Below, piece after piece: positions 25,629 through 34,005 of a stretch of 64,000 nucleotides of DNA. Source of the DNA: Amycolatopsis eburnea (GTDB taxonomy: Bacteria > Actinomycetota > Actinomycetes > Mycobacteriales > Pseudonocardiaceae); NCBI RefSeq assembly GCF_003937945.1, contig NZ_RSEC01000060.1, forward strand, positions 186,001-250,000, written 5' to 3'. The notes beneath the pieces were generated by a model. The model searched no databases. It was not told the DNA's origin and was given only the letters and a program-made list of their open reading frames with translations. The translations under genes were made by a program, and so were the position numbers. Position 1 is the first letter of the stretch. Every line of letters starts with the position of its first letter.

Positions 25629-27554
25629 TTACGGGATGATGAGCGGGACTTCCGGCGAAGGGCCGTCCGACAGCGGGATCTGGTACCGCTGCGTCAGGTA
25701 CGACGCGATGCTGTGGAACAGCGGCGCGGCGGAGTGCCCCACCGGCAGCGTGGTGTCCGGCGCGTCCAGCCGGATCCCGACCACGAACCGCGGGTGGTCG
25801 GCGGGCAGGATGCCGGCGAAGGTGATGTTGTACAGGTGGTCGCTGTAGGCCTTCGTCCGCGGGTCGACCTGCTGGCCGGTGCCCGTCTTGCCGGAGATCT
25901 GGTAGCCCTCGACCGCCGCCGTCGGCGCCGTGCCCTTCTGCAGGCCCTTGCCGTTCTGGGCGACCGCGCGCATCATGTCGCGCACCGTCTTCGCCGTCTG
26001 CGGGCTGACCACCTGGACGCTCTTCGGCGCCGGCTCGGGCACGGTCGTCCCGTCCGGGTTGACCTTCGCCTTGACGATCCGCGGTTCGACGCGCAGGCCG
26101 TCGTTCGCGATCGCCTGGTACATCCCGGCCATCTGCAGCACGGTCATCGACAGGCCCTGCCCGATCGGCAGGTTGCCGAACGTCGTCGCCGACCACTGGC
26201 TGCGCGCCGGCACCACGCCCGCGCTCTCGCCGGGGAGGCCGACGCCGGTGCGCTGGCCGAGGCCGAACCGCTTGAGCAGCTCCGAGTAGTGCTCCTCGCC
26301 GATCTTCTGGGCCAGCAGCAGCGTCCCGATGTTCGACGACTTCGCGAAGATGCCGGCGGTGGTGAACGTCTGCGTGCCGTGGGTCCAGGCGTCGTGCACC
26401 GTCTTGTCGGCCACCTGCAGCGCACCGGGCACCTGGATCGTCGACTCCGGCGTCGCGATGCCTTCGTCGATCGCCCCGGTGGCGGTGACGACCTTGTTCA
26501 CCGAACCCGGTTCGAACGGCGTGGTGACCGCGGGGTTGGCCAGGTCCTCGTTGGTCCAGGTCGACTGGTCGTTCGGGTCGAACGTCTTGTCGTTGGCCAG
26601 CGCGTAGACCTCGCCGGTCTTGGCGTCCAGCACGACTGCCTGCCCGCCCTTGGCGTGCGACTGCTGGACGTAGTCCGACAGCTGGCGCTGCACCTCGTAC
26701 TGCAGGTCGGAGTCGACGGTCAGCTCGAGGTCCGAGCCGGGGACCGCGGCCTGCAGGTCGTGCTCGGTGCCCGGGATGACGACGTTGTCGCTGCCGTTCT
26801 TGGTGTTGACCATCATCCGGCCCGGCGTGCCCGCCAGGTCGTTGTCGCGCAGCAGCTCCAGCCCGACCAGGCCGTGCAGGTTGTGCTTGGAGACGTCCGG
26901 GTCGTCGGAGCGCCAGTTCGCGGCGCCGACGATGTTCGAGGCCAGGCTGCCGCCCGGGTACTCGCGCAGCGCCCGCTTTTCGACGCCGATCCAGGCGAAG
27001 TGCTTGACGATGTCGGCGGCGATCGACGGCTCGACGTTGTTCACCAGGTAGGTGAAGGACGCCTGCTTGTGGAACAGGTCGAGCAGCTGCTGCTCGCCGA
27101 TCACGTTCGGCAGCTTGCCCGCGATGTACTTCGCGGCGGCCGCGGTCTCGTTGTCGAACGTCTTCTGGGTGCCGGGGTTCTTCGCGGCGAAGTCGTCCAT
27201 GCTCTTGTGGAGCGCCTTGAGGTTCACCGAAAGCGTGCGCACCTCGACGCTGAACGCCAGCTTGGCGCCGTTGCGGTCCACAATGGACCCGCGCTGGGCG
27301 GGGATGTCGATGGTCTGGGTGCGCTGCCGCTCGGCCGCGGCGGACAGCGCCCCGGCCTCGAACCACTGCACCTGCACCAGTTTCCCGCCCGCGACGAGCA
27401 GGACGGCGACCAGCAGCAGGCGCACCGCCGAGAACCGGGTGCGGTTGCCGCCGTTGCCCCGGCGCGCGGCCGCGCTGCGCGTCCCGGCGGCGTAGGTCCG
27501 GCGCGCGCTCCCCGCGGAGCGCGCGCGGACCTGCCCCCGGCCCGTGGCCATCAC
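25629..27554 (-). CDS. ftsI: Septal peptidoglycan transpeptidase FtsI (class B PBP)
   Basis: A 641-residue class B penicillin-binding protein that cross-links septal peptidoglycan. A basic N-terminal tail leads to one membrane helix (about 44-62) and a pedestal domain (IPAQRGSIVDRNG). The transpeptidase domain has SxxK with Ser351 in FEPGSVNK, the SSN motif in FAKSSNIG, and KTGTG. The start is GTG 27554 or ATG 27551, overlapping ftsL by four bases or one. It ends just before the hairpin repeat, so mraZ-rsmH-ftsL-ftsI probably forms one unit. Confidence 0.96.
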   Translation of the reverse strand: MMATGRGQVRARSAGSARRTYAAGTRSAAARRGNGGNRTRFSAVRLLLVAVLLVAGGKLVQVQWFEAGALSAAAERQRTQTIDIPAQRGSIVDRNGAKLAFSVEVRTLSVNLKALHKSMDDFAAKNPGTQKTFDNETAAAAKYIAGKLPNVIGEQQLLDLFHKQASFTYLVNNVEPSIAADIVKHFAWIGVEKRALREYPGGSLASNIVGAANWRSDDPDVSKHNLHGLVGLELLRDNDLAGTPGRMMVNTKNGSDNVVIPGTEHDLQAAVPGSDLELTVDSDLQYEVQRQLSDYVQQSHAKGGQAVVLDAKTGEVYALANDKTFDPNDQSTWTNEDLANPAVTTPFEPGSVNKVVTATGAIDEGIATPESTIQVPGALQVADKTVHDAWTHGTQTFTTAGIFAKSSNIGTLLLAQKIGEEHYSELLKRFGLGQRTGVGLPGESAGVVPARSQWSATTFGNLPIGQGLSMTVLQMAGMYQAIANDGLRVEPRIVKAKVNPDGTTVPEPAPKSVQVVSPQTAKTVRDMMRAVAQNGKGLQKGTAPTAAVEGYQISGKTGTGQQVDPRTKAYSDHLYNITFAGILPADHPRFVVGIRLDAPDTTLPVGHSAAPLFHSIASYLTQRYQIPLSDGPSPEVPLIIP

Positions 27555-28273
27555 TGGCCGGCCGCCGGCTGCTGCTGTTCCTCGGCGGGCACGGCGGGCT
27601 GGTCACCCTCGATCGGCGCGCCCTGCTGCGACTGCGTGCCCGCGGCGGGCGCGGCCGGCGGGGCGACCGGCACCGCCGGCGTGTCCGCCTTCGCCTTCTT
27701 GGGCTCGCCGACGAGCGAGGTCTTGCCGTCGGGGCCGACGACGATCCGCGCCGGGTCGCCACCGGGCACCATGCCCAGCTGCTGGGCCGCGGGGGCCAGC
27801 GAAGCGGGCGACTCGGCCTTGGCGACGTCGCGCTGGAGCTGCTCCTTCGTCTCGGCCAGGCTCGCGTTGGTGCTGCGCAGCTGCTCGAGCCGGTAGGAGT
27901 CGGCGATCGCCTGCGTGGACAGCCAGAGCGTGGTGGCCACGCCGACGGCCAGCAGCGCCATCATCATCAGCACGAACGACGCCCGCGACTTCGGCAGCCG
28001 CAGCTTCAGCTTGAGCTTCGGCGCCGGCGTCCCCGGCGCGGGCTTCGGCTCCGGGCGCGGCTCGCGCTCCTTGAGCAGGTCGGCCCGCTGGGCGCGGCGC
28101 GCGTAGGCGCGCTCGGCCGCGGACGTGCGGCCGCGCGAACCGCGCCGGGGCGCGGCCTTGCCCGGCTGGGTGGTCTGCGGGTCCGGCTCGACGGTGGTCG
28201 AGGTGCGGGCGGCCTCGCTGCGGCCCCGCGTCGCCGGCGCGGCCCGGCGGCGGGACTTCGTGGGAGCGGTCAT
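27551..28273 (-). CDS. ftsL: FtsL-like division protein
   Basis: A 240-residue bitopic protein in the FtsL position, between rsmH and ftsI. The 110-residue N terminus is basic and cytoplasmic. One helix ([20 protein letters not shown], about 98-117) precedes a short heptad coiled coil ([20 protein letters not shown]), and a Pro/Ala/Gln-rich tail ends the protein. Sequence similarity within this family is low, so the call rests on topology and gene order. It overlaps rsmH and ftsI by four bases each. Confidence 0.85.
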   Translation of the reverse strand: MTAPTKSRRRAAPATRGRSEAARTSTTVEPDPQTTQPGKAAPRRGSRGRTSAAERAYARRAQRADLLKEREPRPEPKPAPGTPAPKLKLKLRLPKSRASFVLMMMALLAVGVATTLWLSTQAIADSYRLEQLRSTNASLAETKEQLQRDVAKAESPASLAPAAQQLGMVPGGDPARIVVGPDGKTSLVGEPKKAKADTPAVPVAPPAAPAAGTQSQQGAPIEGDQPAVPAEEQQQPAAGQ

Positions 28274-29223
28274 CGCGGCTCTCCGATCCTCTCTGCGGCC
28301 CGCAGCCGCACCGAGGCGGCGCGCGGGTTCCGTTCGATCTCCTCTTCGCCGGCCTTCTCGGCGCCCCGGGTCAGGAGCTTCAGCTCCGGCCCGTGTCCCG
28401 GCAGCTCGACCGGAAGGCCTTCCGGGGTGCGGGACTTCGCCAGCTCGGCCAGCGCCTGCTTGACGAGCCGGTCTTCCAGCGACTGGTACGACTCGACGAC
28501 GATCCGCCCGCCGATCGGCAGCGCCCCCAGTGCGGCCGGCATGGCGCGGCGGAGCACCTCCAGCTCGCCGTTGACCTCGATCCGCAGCGCCTGGAAGGTG
28601 CGCTTGGCCGGGTGCCCGCCGGTGCGGCGGGTGGCGGCCGGGACGGCTTCGTAGAGCAGCTCGACCAGGCGCCCGCTGGTCGTGAACGGTTCCTGTTCGC
28701 GGGCCTTGACGACGCTCTTGACGATCCGCTGCGCGAAGCGTTCCTCGCCGTAGTCCCGCAGGATCCGGATCAGCTCGCCGGGCGCGTAGGTGTTGAGCAC
28801 GTCGGCGGCGGTGAACCCGGTGGTCGGGTCCATCCGCATGTCCAGCGGGGAGTCCTTGGCGTAGGCGAACCCGCGCTCGGCCCGGTCCAGCTGCATCGAG
28901 GAGACGCCGAGGTCGAACAGGATGCCGTCGGCCTTGCTCAGGTTCAGGCTCGCGAGCGCCGCGGGCAGCCCGTCGTAGACGGTGTGCACGAAGTCGACGC
29001 GGTCACCGTGGCGCGCGAGCCGTTCCGCGGACTTCTCGAGCGCGGCCGGGTCGCGGTCCAGCGCGACGAGGCGCAGCCGCGGGAAGGCTTCGAGGAGGGC
29101 GTCGGAGTGCCCGCCGAGGCCGACGGTCGCGTCCACGAGGACGCCGTCGCGGTCGGCGAAGACGGGGGTGAACAGCTCGACGATGCGGTCGAGCAGGACC
29201 GGGACGTGCTCGGGTGCCGACAT
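28270..29223 (-). CDS. rsmH: 16S rRNA m4C1402 methyltransferase RsmH
   Basis: A 317-residue SAM-dependent enzyme (MraW) that methylates N4 of C1402 in 16S rRNA. Motifs are [13 protein letters not shown], the SAM loop [28 protein letters not shown], and late [11 protein letters not shown] with [20 protein letters not shown] lies a few bases before ATG 29223. It is second in the dcw cluster after mraZ. A structured 217-base gap separates them. Confidence 0.96.
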   Translation of the reverse strand: MSAPEHVPVLLDRIVELFTPVFADRDGVLVDATVGLGGHSDALLEAFPRLRLVALDRDPAALEKSAERLARHGDRVDFVHTVYDGLPAALASLNLSKADGILFDLGVSSMQLDRAERGFAYAKDSPLDMRMDPTTGFTAADVLNTYAPGELIRILRDYGEERFAQRIVKSVVKAREQEPFTTSGRLVELLYEAVPAATRRTGGHPAKRTFQALRIEVNGELEVLRRAMPAALGALPIGGRIVVESYQSLEDRLVKQALAELAKSRTPEGLPVELPGHGPELKLLTRGAEKAGEEEIERNPRAASVRLRAAERIGEPR

Positions 29224-29271
29224 GGTGTTCCCTCCCCCTTTCTCGCCTGGGCGGCCCGGGGGAAATATGGC

Positions 29272-29363
29272 GGATGCCGTCAGGTCCCTGTCCGCCCGCT
29301 GCGGACCTGGTACCGGGGAAGGTGCACCAGGGCTGTTGAGCGGACAGAGGCCTCACGGCATCC
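29272..29363 (-). other. Structured mraZ-rsmH intergenic RNA with alternative pairings
   Basis: A 24-base imperfect inverted repeat (29272-29295 with 29340-29363, 21 of 24 paired) encloses a hairpin CCTGGT/ACCAGG (29306-29331). The element GTCCGC (29290-29295) can pair with GCGGAC at 29301-29306 or with the outer partner at 29340-29345. The two structures exclude each other. Function is unknown; attenuation of rsmH is a possibility. Confidence 0.5.
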
Positions 29364-29440
29364 GGGTGGGCTTCCCCCTCGTCGCGCGGGCGGCGAACCT
29401 CTTCGTCCCCCGACGACGAAGGTGCACCGCGACCGCACGC

Positions 29441-29872
29441 CTAGAAGACGCCCGGCAGTACTTCCTCTCGAGCCTTCGCGTAGCTGTCTTCGTGTTCCTC
29501 CAGGTAGCCCTGCCACGCTTGGGCGTCCCAGATCTCCAGCCTGGTGATCGCCCCGATCACCACGCACTCCTTGCTGAGCCCCGCGTAGCGGCGGAGCTCG
29601 GACGCGATGGTGATGCGCCCCTGGCCATCCGGCCGTTGCTCGTCCGTCCCGGCGAACAGGTAACGCTGGTAGGCCCGAACGGCCTCGTTCGTGAACGGGG
29701 CCTCGGCGACCTTGCGCGCCATCTGCTCGAACTCGGCGCGGGGGAAGACGAAGAGGCAGTGGTCCTGCCCCTTGGTGAGCATCAGCCCGCCGGCCAAGGC
29801 GTCGCGGAACTTCGCGGGCAGCGCGAGCCGCCCCTTGTCGTCCAGCTTCGGGGTGTGGGTGCCGAGGAACAC
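29441..29872 (-). CDS. mraZ: Transcriptional regulator MraZ
   Basis: A 143-residue MraZ with the usual two SpoVT/AbrB-like beta-alpha repeats: [20 protein letters not shown] near the start and [16 protein letters not shown] in the second half. It represses its own dcw promoter by binding 10-base direct repeats. GTG 29872 gives the family-length protein and is preceded by GGGAGGTGGAGG; the frame extends further upstream through the operator, which is not coding. A matching repeat array is present at 29935-29974. Confidence 0.95.
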   Translation of the reverse strand: MFLGTHTPKLDDKGRLALPAKFRDALAGGLMLTKGQDHCLFVFPRAEFEQMARKVAEAPFTNEAVRAYQRYLFAGTDEQRPDGQGRITIASELRRYAGLSKECVVIGAITRLEIWDAQAWQGYLEEHEDSYAKAREEVLPGVF

Positions 29873-29934
29873 GGCCTCCACCTCCCTACCGCTTCGGGCG
29901 GCGAACCACCGTCCACGGCTCCAGGGCTTCCCTT

Positions 29935-29974
29935 CCGCCCCACTGGCCACCACCGTACCCCACTTTTCACCACA
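29935..29974 (-). promoter_or_regulatory. MraZ-box array, four 10-base direct repeats
   Basis: Read on the minus strand the repeats are TGTGGTGAAA, AGTGGGGTAC, GGTGGTGGCC and AGTGGGGCGG, all with 10-base period and a GTGG core. MraZ is known to bind such repeats before mraZ. The array covers the -10 and spacer of the dcw promoter, a repressing position. Confidence 0.75.
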
Positions 29975-29979
29975 GTCAA
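29952..29979 (-). promoter_or_regulatory. Main dcw promoter before mraZ
   Basis: On the minus strand TTGACT (29974-29979) and TACGGT (29952-29957) are 16 bases apart. Transcription would start near 29945, inside the MraZ-box array, with a leader of about 70 bases. Confidence 0.6.
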
Positions 29980-30032
29980 CGCGAGAAACCGGCGGCTCAC
30001 TCCGTCGTGTGGCGTATTTACGCAGGTCAACG

Positions 30033-30198
30033 AGGTGGGGGCAGGTGGGGGGCGCAGGGGGCGCGGTGGCCAAGATCCCCCGCGGCGGGGGCCGGAGCAA
30101 CCTCAGCTGTTCCCTGCGCGTCCGCATAACGGCCGCGAAGGAACCCCGAGGCCCCCCAAGTGGGGCCCCGTGGGGAACCCAGGTGGGTCCCAGTGGGG
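30033..30198 (+). other. G-rich region with GTGGGG repeats, no gene
   Basis: The 496-base gap between mraZ (29872) and the next gene (30369) holds, on the plus strand, AGGTGGGGGC and AGGTGGGGGG in tandem (30033-30052) with further G runs, and GTGGGG/GTGGGT at 30160, 30170, 30183 and 30193. The 10-base spacing echoes the MraZ boxes but in opposite orientation. The first cluster also has G-quadruplex potential. No credible ORF was seen. Confidence 0.4.
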
Positions 30199-30221
30199 AC
30201 CCGGGGCTCGGCCCGAATGTC

Positions 30222-30268
30222 ATGAAAGAGTCGTTCATCTCGTCCGACGCCATGAACGAGTCGTTCAT
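30222..30268. repeat. Paired quasi-palindrome (variant copy)
   Basis: ATGAAAGAGTCGTTCAT (30222-30238) and ATGAACGAGTCGTTCAT (30252-30268) flank a 13-base centre, CTCGTCCGACGCC. It is a diverged member of the TGAANGNNTCNTTCA family. Each arm is nearly self-complementary. Confidence 0.65.
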
Positions 30269-30368
30269 GGCTTTCGGACTTGTCCACAGGCGCGCGGAAT
30301 CACCCCGAGTAGTCCACAGATCACGGAAAGCCCTGGTTTTGCGCGGGTGAGCGGGTCACGATCGACAC

Positions 30369-31385
30369 GTGGCAAGAGGATCTTGGACGCGTGACGCGGA
30401 GGCGCTCTTCACGGCCAGCCGTCGAGGCGTGATCACGGTGGCGCACCTGGAGTCGCTGGGTGTGCCGCCGGCAACCAGCTACCGGCGGTGCCTCCCCGGC
30501 GGGCCGTGGCAACGGCTCCTCCCGGGTGTGGTGCTGTTGCGAACCGGCGAACCCACCCGGCGGCAACTGATCGAGGGCGCCCTCCTCCATTGCGACGGCC
30601 AAGCGGTCGTCACGGGTGTCGAAGCGTGCCGCAGGCAGGGGCTGAACCGAGCTGCCCGGCCGGACGAGCCGGTTCACGTTCTCCTGCCGCTGCACTTGAA
30701 GGTCTCCAGCACCGGTTACGTCCTCGTCGAGCGGACCAAGCGCATGCCCGCACCGGTCCGATCCGACGATCTCCTCCTCGCCCCGCCGGCGCGAGCGGTG
30801 CTGGACGAGTGCCGTCGCCTGCGGGAGCGGCCGCCGATCCGGGCGTTGCTCGCCGAAGTGGTTCAGCAGCTCGGCGTCGACCCGGCCGAGCTGGTGGCGG
30901 AGCTGGGGGCAGGCAGCAAGCGGGGAACCGCGCTGCCACGCTCGGTGCTCCGGGAAATCGCCGACGGGGCCCGGTCGGCCGCGGAAGCCGAAGCCATGGC
31001 GGTGTGGCGCCGCACCGGCCTGCCCGAGCCCGTCTGGAACCTCGAACTGCGCGACGGCCGGGGCCGCTACATCGCAACCCCGGACGCGTGGTTCGACGAG
31101 GTCGCGCTGGCCTGGGAGATCGACTCCTACGAGTTCCACTTCGGGCAACCCGGCTACGCGGCGACCCTGGCCCGGAACAACCGCTACTCGGCCGCCGGCG
31201 TCGCCGTGGTCCAGACCGTGCCGAGCCGGCTGCGGAGCGAGCCCCACAGCGTGGCGAGCGACCTCGTCTCCGCGTACCGGGCGGCAGCAGCCCGCCCACG
31301 CCCGCCTGTGGTCCTTCTCGGACGTCACGACAGGGCCCCGGCAAGTCGCGCAGCACGGCAGATCCGGCCGTCCGCGATGTCATGA
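30369..31385 (+). CDS. AbiEi-like N terminus with DUF559/VSR-like nuclease-fold C terminus
   Basis: A 338-residue protein. The first 60 residues (FTASRRGVITVAHLESLGVP, then SYRRCLPGGPWQRLLPGVVLL) resemble the winged-helix AbiEi antitoxin/regulator domain. The last third, with TPDAWFDEVALAWEIDSYEFHF followed by RNNRYSAAGVAVVQTVP, resembles the DUF559/VSR PD-(D/E)XK fold, though a full catalytic set is not certain. Such proteins are common and usually uncharacterised in Pseudonocardiaceae. The last 14 or so residues and the stop codon come from the dispersed repeat at 31331-31486, so the native C terminus has been replaced or extended. No toxin partner is adjacent. Confidence 0.7.
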   Translation: MARGSWTRDAEALFTASRRGVITVAHLESLGVPPATSYRRCLPGGPWQRLLPGVVLLRTGEPTRRQLIEGALLHCDGQAVVTGVEACRRQGLNRAARPDEPVHVLLPLHLKVSSTGYVLVERTKRMPAPVRSDDLLLAPPARAVLDECRRLRERPPIRALLAEVVQQLGVDPAELVAELGAGSKRGTALPRSVLREIADGARSAAEAEAMAVWRRTGLPEPVWNLELRDGRGRYIATPDAWFDEVALAWEIDSYEFHFGQPGYAATLARNNRYSAAGVAVVQTVPSRLRSEPHSVASDLVSAYRAAAARPRPPVVLLGRHDRAPASRAARQIRPSAMS

Positions 31386-31486
31386 AAGGGTCGTTCATGT
31401 CGTCTGGCGAGATGAACGACCCTTTCATGACATCCCCGCGAGGCCGGGCAGACCAGGCGACCCCTGCCGCCGGTCACCCGCTCGCC
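31331..31486 (+). repeat. Dispersed repeat copy A (about 155 bases) with central palindrome
   Basis: The centre is a perfect 23-base inverted repeat (31376-31398 and 31412-31434) around a 13-base loop, GTCGTCTGGCGAG. Flanks on both sides match, in inverted orientation, the copy at 39711-39858: CAGGGCCCCGGCAA, GCAGCACGGC, CCCCGCGA, CCGGGCAGACCA and GGTCACCCGCTCGCC. It overlaps the end of the preceding gene. Confidence 0.8.
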
Positions 31487-31489
31487 GGG

Positions 31490-32245
31490 TCAGTCGTCCG
31501 GGGTGAGGAGGGCGGCGACGCGGGTGGCCAGGCGGGCGCTGTCCACCGGGGTCACGTTCACCCACTCCTGCCCGCCCCGCCCCGCGGTCTTGGTCGCGCA
31601 GTACGCCCCCACGTCGGTGTCGAACCACGACAACCCACCCACCCGCGCGACCCGCCCCGAGGAAGAACGCCGGCTCACGCTGAACGACCCCGCCGAGTAC
31701 ACCGGGCGCGCCTGGATCGCCAGCACCTCCCGCAGCTGAGCCGACGAAGCCGCCGAAGCGGCACCCCGCGAGGAGAACACCGGATCCTCCACCGAACCGG
31801 CCAACGCCGGTGCCGGCAGGTTCACCCCGTACCCCGGGCCGGCCGTCAGCTCCGGCAGGACGTCGACGATCGCCGTACAAAACTCGGCGTCGCGGATGGC
31901 CGACAGCGCGATCGTCTGCTCCGGCTGGGCCGCCAGCACACCCCGGCGGCCGCGCACGCCCGTCACCGCGCGGAACGGCGCGGACGCCGTCATGTCCACC
32001 ATCGCCTCGCACGCGACGAACACCTCCGCCGACGCGAGCAGCGAGAGCCGCTCCGCCAGCGCCGGCTCCAGGGACGAACCGTCGTACAGCCCGCGTTCGG
32101 CCAGGTTGTCGTACACCGCCTTGCGGACCTCGGCGCGCTCCTCCTCCGTGCTCCCCACGCTGCGGACGCTCAGCGGCTCCGGCGGGCGGTCGTGGCCGAG
32201 GTCGGTCCAGAGGATGTCGAACGCCGAGGCCGAGACGCGGATCAA
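31490..32245 (-). CDS. EspG-family ESX secretion chaperone-like protein
   Basis: A 251-residue protein with an EspG-like layout: SASAFDILWTDLGHDRPPEPL at the start, a central GYGVNLP segment, and a late W-F-DTDVGAYC segment with VTPVDSARLATRVAALL. EspG proteins bind PE/PPE proteins in type VII secretion. The start is TTG 32245, whose TGA overlap with the upstream PPE-like gene implies coupled translation. It is the last gene of a four-gene minus-strand operon. Family assignment is moderately sure; no ESX core gene (eccC and others) lies in the window. Confidence 0.75.
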   Translation of the reverse strand: MIRVSASAFDILWTDLGHDRPPEPLSVRSVGSTEEERAEVRKAVYDNLAERGLYDGSSLEPALAERLSLLASAEVFVACEAMVDMTASAPFRAVTGVRGRRGVLAAQPEQTIALSAIRDAEFCTAIVDVLPELTAGPGYGVNLPAPALAGSVEDPVFSSRGAASAASSAQLREVLAIQARPVYSAGSFSVSRRSSSGRVARVGGLSWFDTDVGAYCATKTAGRGGQEWVNVTPVDSARLATRVAALLTPDD

Positions 32246-32805
32246 GCCTGCCCCAGGGACGGCGCGGCGGGGAACGTCTCGCCCGGGACGTGGCCGCGCA
32301 GGGCCGCGTCGCGGGTGCGGAGGACGTCGATCGCCTTCTGGCGGGCGGCTTCCGCCTCGGCGCGGCGGGCCGCCAGCTCGTCGGCCAGCCCCGCCATGGC
32401 GAGCAGGTTCCCCGACGACGCGGCGTCCCGGATCACCGACGCCGGGTCGTAGGCCACCGGCGGTGGCATGTCGGCCCGGGCCCGCGCGGCCGCGTCCGCC
32501 TGCGCGCCGACCGCCCGGCCGACCGACGCCGAGACGGCGGCGGAGTGCGACAGCCACCCCGCGGCCCGGCCGAGCGCGGCCCGCGCCGCGTCGCCCGCGC
32601 CGCCCCGCCAGTTCTCCTGCGAGGACGCGATCAGCCCGGCCAGCTCGGCGGTCGACTCCTGCAGCCGTTTCGCCAGCCCGTCCCAGCGCGCGCCCACCTC
32701 GCCCGCGGCGACCGGGTCGTTGCCCGCCTCGACCTCCGCGGCCATGGCCTCGTGGCTGTAGGACTCGTACCGCGCGGTGGGGACGGGCGGTTCGGCGTCG
32801 GGCAC
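32242..32805 (-). CDS. PPE-like ESX substrate protein
   Basis: A 187-residue helical, Ala-rich protein. The segment ARWDGLAKRLQESTAELAGL followed by SSQENWRGGAGDAARAALG has the spacing and W-x-G turn of PPE/WXG100 helical hairpins. It is directly followed by the EspG-like gene, which fits a secreted partner and its chaperone. There is no signal peptide. The target of secretion is not known. Confidence 0.72.
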   Translation of the reverse strand: MPDAEPPVPTARYESYSHEAMAAEVEAGNDPVAAGEVGARWDGLAKRLQESTAELAGLIASSQENWRGGAGDAARAALGRAAGWLSHSAAVSASVGRAVGAQADAAARARADMPPPVAYDPASVIRDAASSGNLLAMAGLADELAARRAEAEAARQKAIDVLRTRDAALRGHVPGETFPAAPSLGQA

Positions 32806-32821
32806 GGCGCACCTCTCGTGG

Positions 32822-33358
32822 TCAGGGCAGTTTCGGTTCGACCAGCCCGGCCACCGTGCCCGCGCGGCGGCACGCGAGCGGGGTGTCCGAGAAGCCGCTG
32901 TTGCTGACGTCGATCTGGACGCTGGCCGCGTCGCCGACCCCGAGCAGCACGGCGCAGGTGCCGTCGGCGGCCTTCTTGTCCATCACCTTCAGCGCGGGGT
33001 GGCTGCCGACCGTCGTCCTGGTCGCCGTCTTCTTCGCGACTTCGAGGTCGGCCAGTCCGTCGGTCTCGCTCAGGGTCACGGTGACGCCGAAGGTGCCGGG
33101 CACCGTCCAGTCGCACGCGCGGTCGCCCGCGATCTCCTTGGGCTTGCCGGGCACGCTCACCCCGGCGCTCGAGCGGTCCTGCGGGGTGAGCAGCGTGCAG
33201 GGGTCCATCGCGGCCAGCCCGGTCCACGCGACGGGCGGGGGCGACGACGGCGGCGAAGAGGTGACGTGCCCGATCTCGGTCCGCGGCGACGCCTGCCCGC
33301 ACCCGGCGAGCGCGATGAGCACGACCGGGGCCCACACCAGCTTCCAGCGCTCAGCCAC
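32822..33358 (-). CDS. DUF3558 lipoprotein
   Basis: A 178-residue lipoprotein with a lipobox LAGC (Cys near residue 20) after a short hydrophobic signal, a Ser/Pro linker and a DUF3558 domain. The domain has the motif DPCTLLTPQD and two further conserved cysteines (RACDWTVPG and GTCAVLLG). Such proteins often sit beside ESX-type genes in actinomycetes. It overlaps the gene before it by 8 bases. Function is unknown. Confidence 0.85.
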   Translation of the reverse strand: MAERWKLVWAPVVLIALAGCGQASPRTEIGHVTSSPPSSPPPVAWTGLAAMDPCTLLTPQDRSSAGVSVPGKPKEIAGDRACDWTVPGTFGVTVTLSETDGLADLEVAKKTATRTTVGSHPALKVMDKKAADGTCAVLLGVGDAASVQIDVSNSGFSDTPLACRRAGTVAGLVEPKLP

Positions 33359-33701
33359 CCGTGCAGTCCACCCCGTCCGCCGCCTGCTCGTCGGCGTGCT
33401 GGTACTTCGCCAGCGCCTGCGAGATCCGGTGCTTGAGCGTCTCGAGCTCCTTGCCGAACGCGGTCAGCTGCTGCACGGCCGACCCCTGGCCGCCGATGCC
33501 GTACTCGGCCATGAACTTGCCCAGCTCCCCCGCGTACCCGCCGCCGAGCGGGACCGTCCGGCCGAGCACCTTGGCTTCGCGGACCATTTCGCCGACGACG
33601 TCCTGCAGCTGGCCGAGCTTCGCGTAGGCGTCCGCGGCCAGCTCGGGCGCGACCGCGAAGCCGCGCAAGTCGAACGGCGGTTGCGCTCGCGCCTCGCTCA
33701 T
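33351..33701 (-). CDS. Small helical protein, WXG100-like ESX neighbour
   Basis: A 116-residue, largely helical protein without a signal peptide. It has a central glycine-rich turn (PLGGGYAGELGKFMAEYG) between two helical stretches, like the W-x-G hairpin of ESX substrates, although the Trp is absent. It is the first gene of the operon with DUF3558, PPE-like and EspG-like genes and overlaps the second by 8 bases. It is probably a secreted or chaperoned partner. No firm family name is offered. Confidence 0.65.
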   Translation of the reverse strand: MSEARAQPPFDLRGFAVAPELAADAYAKLGQLQDVVGEMVREAKVLGRTVPLGGGYAGELGKFMAEYGIGGQGSAVQQLTAFGKELETLKHRISQALAKYQHADEQAADGVDCTGG

Positions 33702-33786
33702 AAGCGGTTACGCCTCTCAGTAGCCGGGCGACCTCGAAACGCAGCATAGAACAAAGCGGCCCGTCAGCGGGAGCACCCAGAATCGG

Positions 33787-33814
33787 GTGACAACACACCC
33801 GTTCGGGGTATCGT
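33787..33814 (+). promoter_or_regulatory. Candidate promoter of the moxR operon
   Basis: GTGACA (33787-33792) and TATCGT (33809-33814) are 16 bases apart in the 304-base gap between the divergent ESX-like and moxR operons. The leader would be about 185 bases. Apart from a short palindrome, GCGCACAGTGCGC, nothing else was recognised in this gap. Confidence 0.35.
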
Positions 33815-34005
33815 CCCTGCTTGCGCAGTGTCATCAACCGCCGTACCGGGCGTGCTCGTGCCGGGTTCGCGGGGTTCCGGCCCCTGGTTCGCCCGGGTTT
33901 GACACACTGGATGGAAGGCTGGTCGCTGCGCGCGGACAGCAGCGATGGGGGCTTCGGCCCGGCGGTGCGCACAGTGCGCGCGGCCACGCGCCACCAGGAG
34001 GTCGA

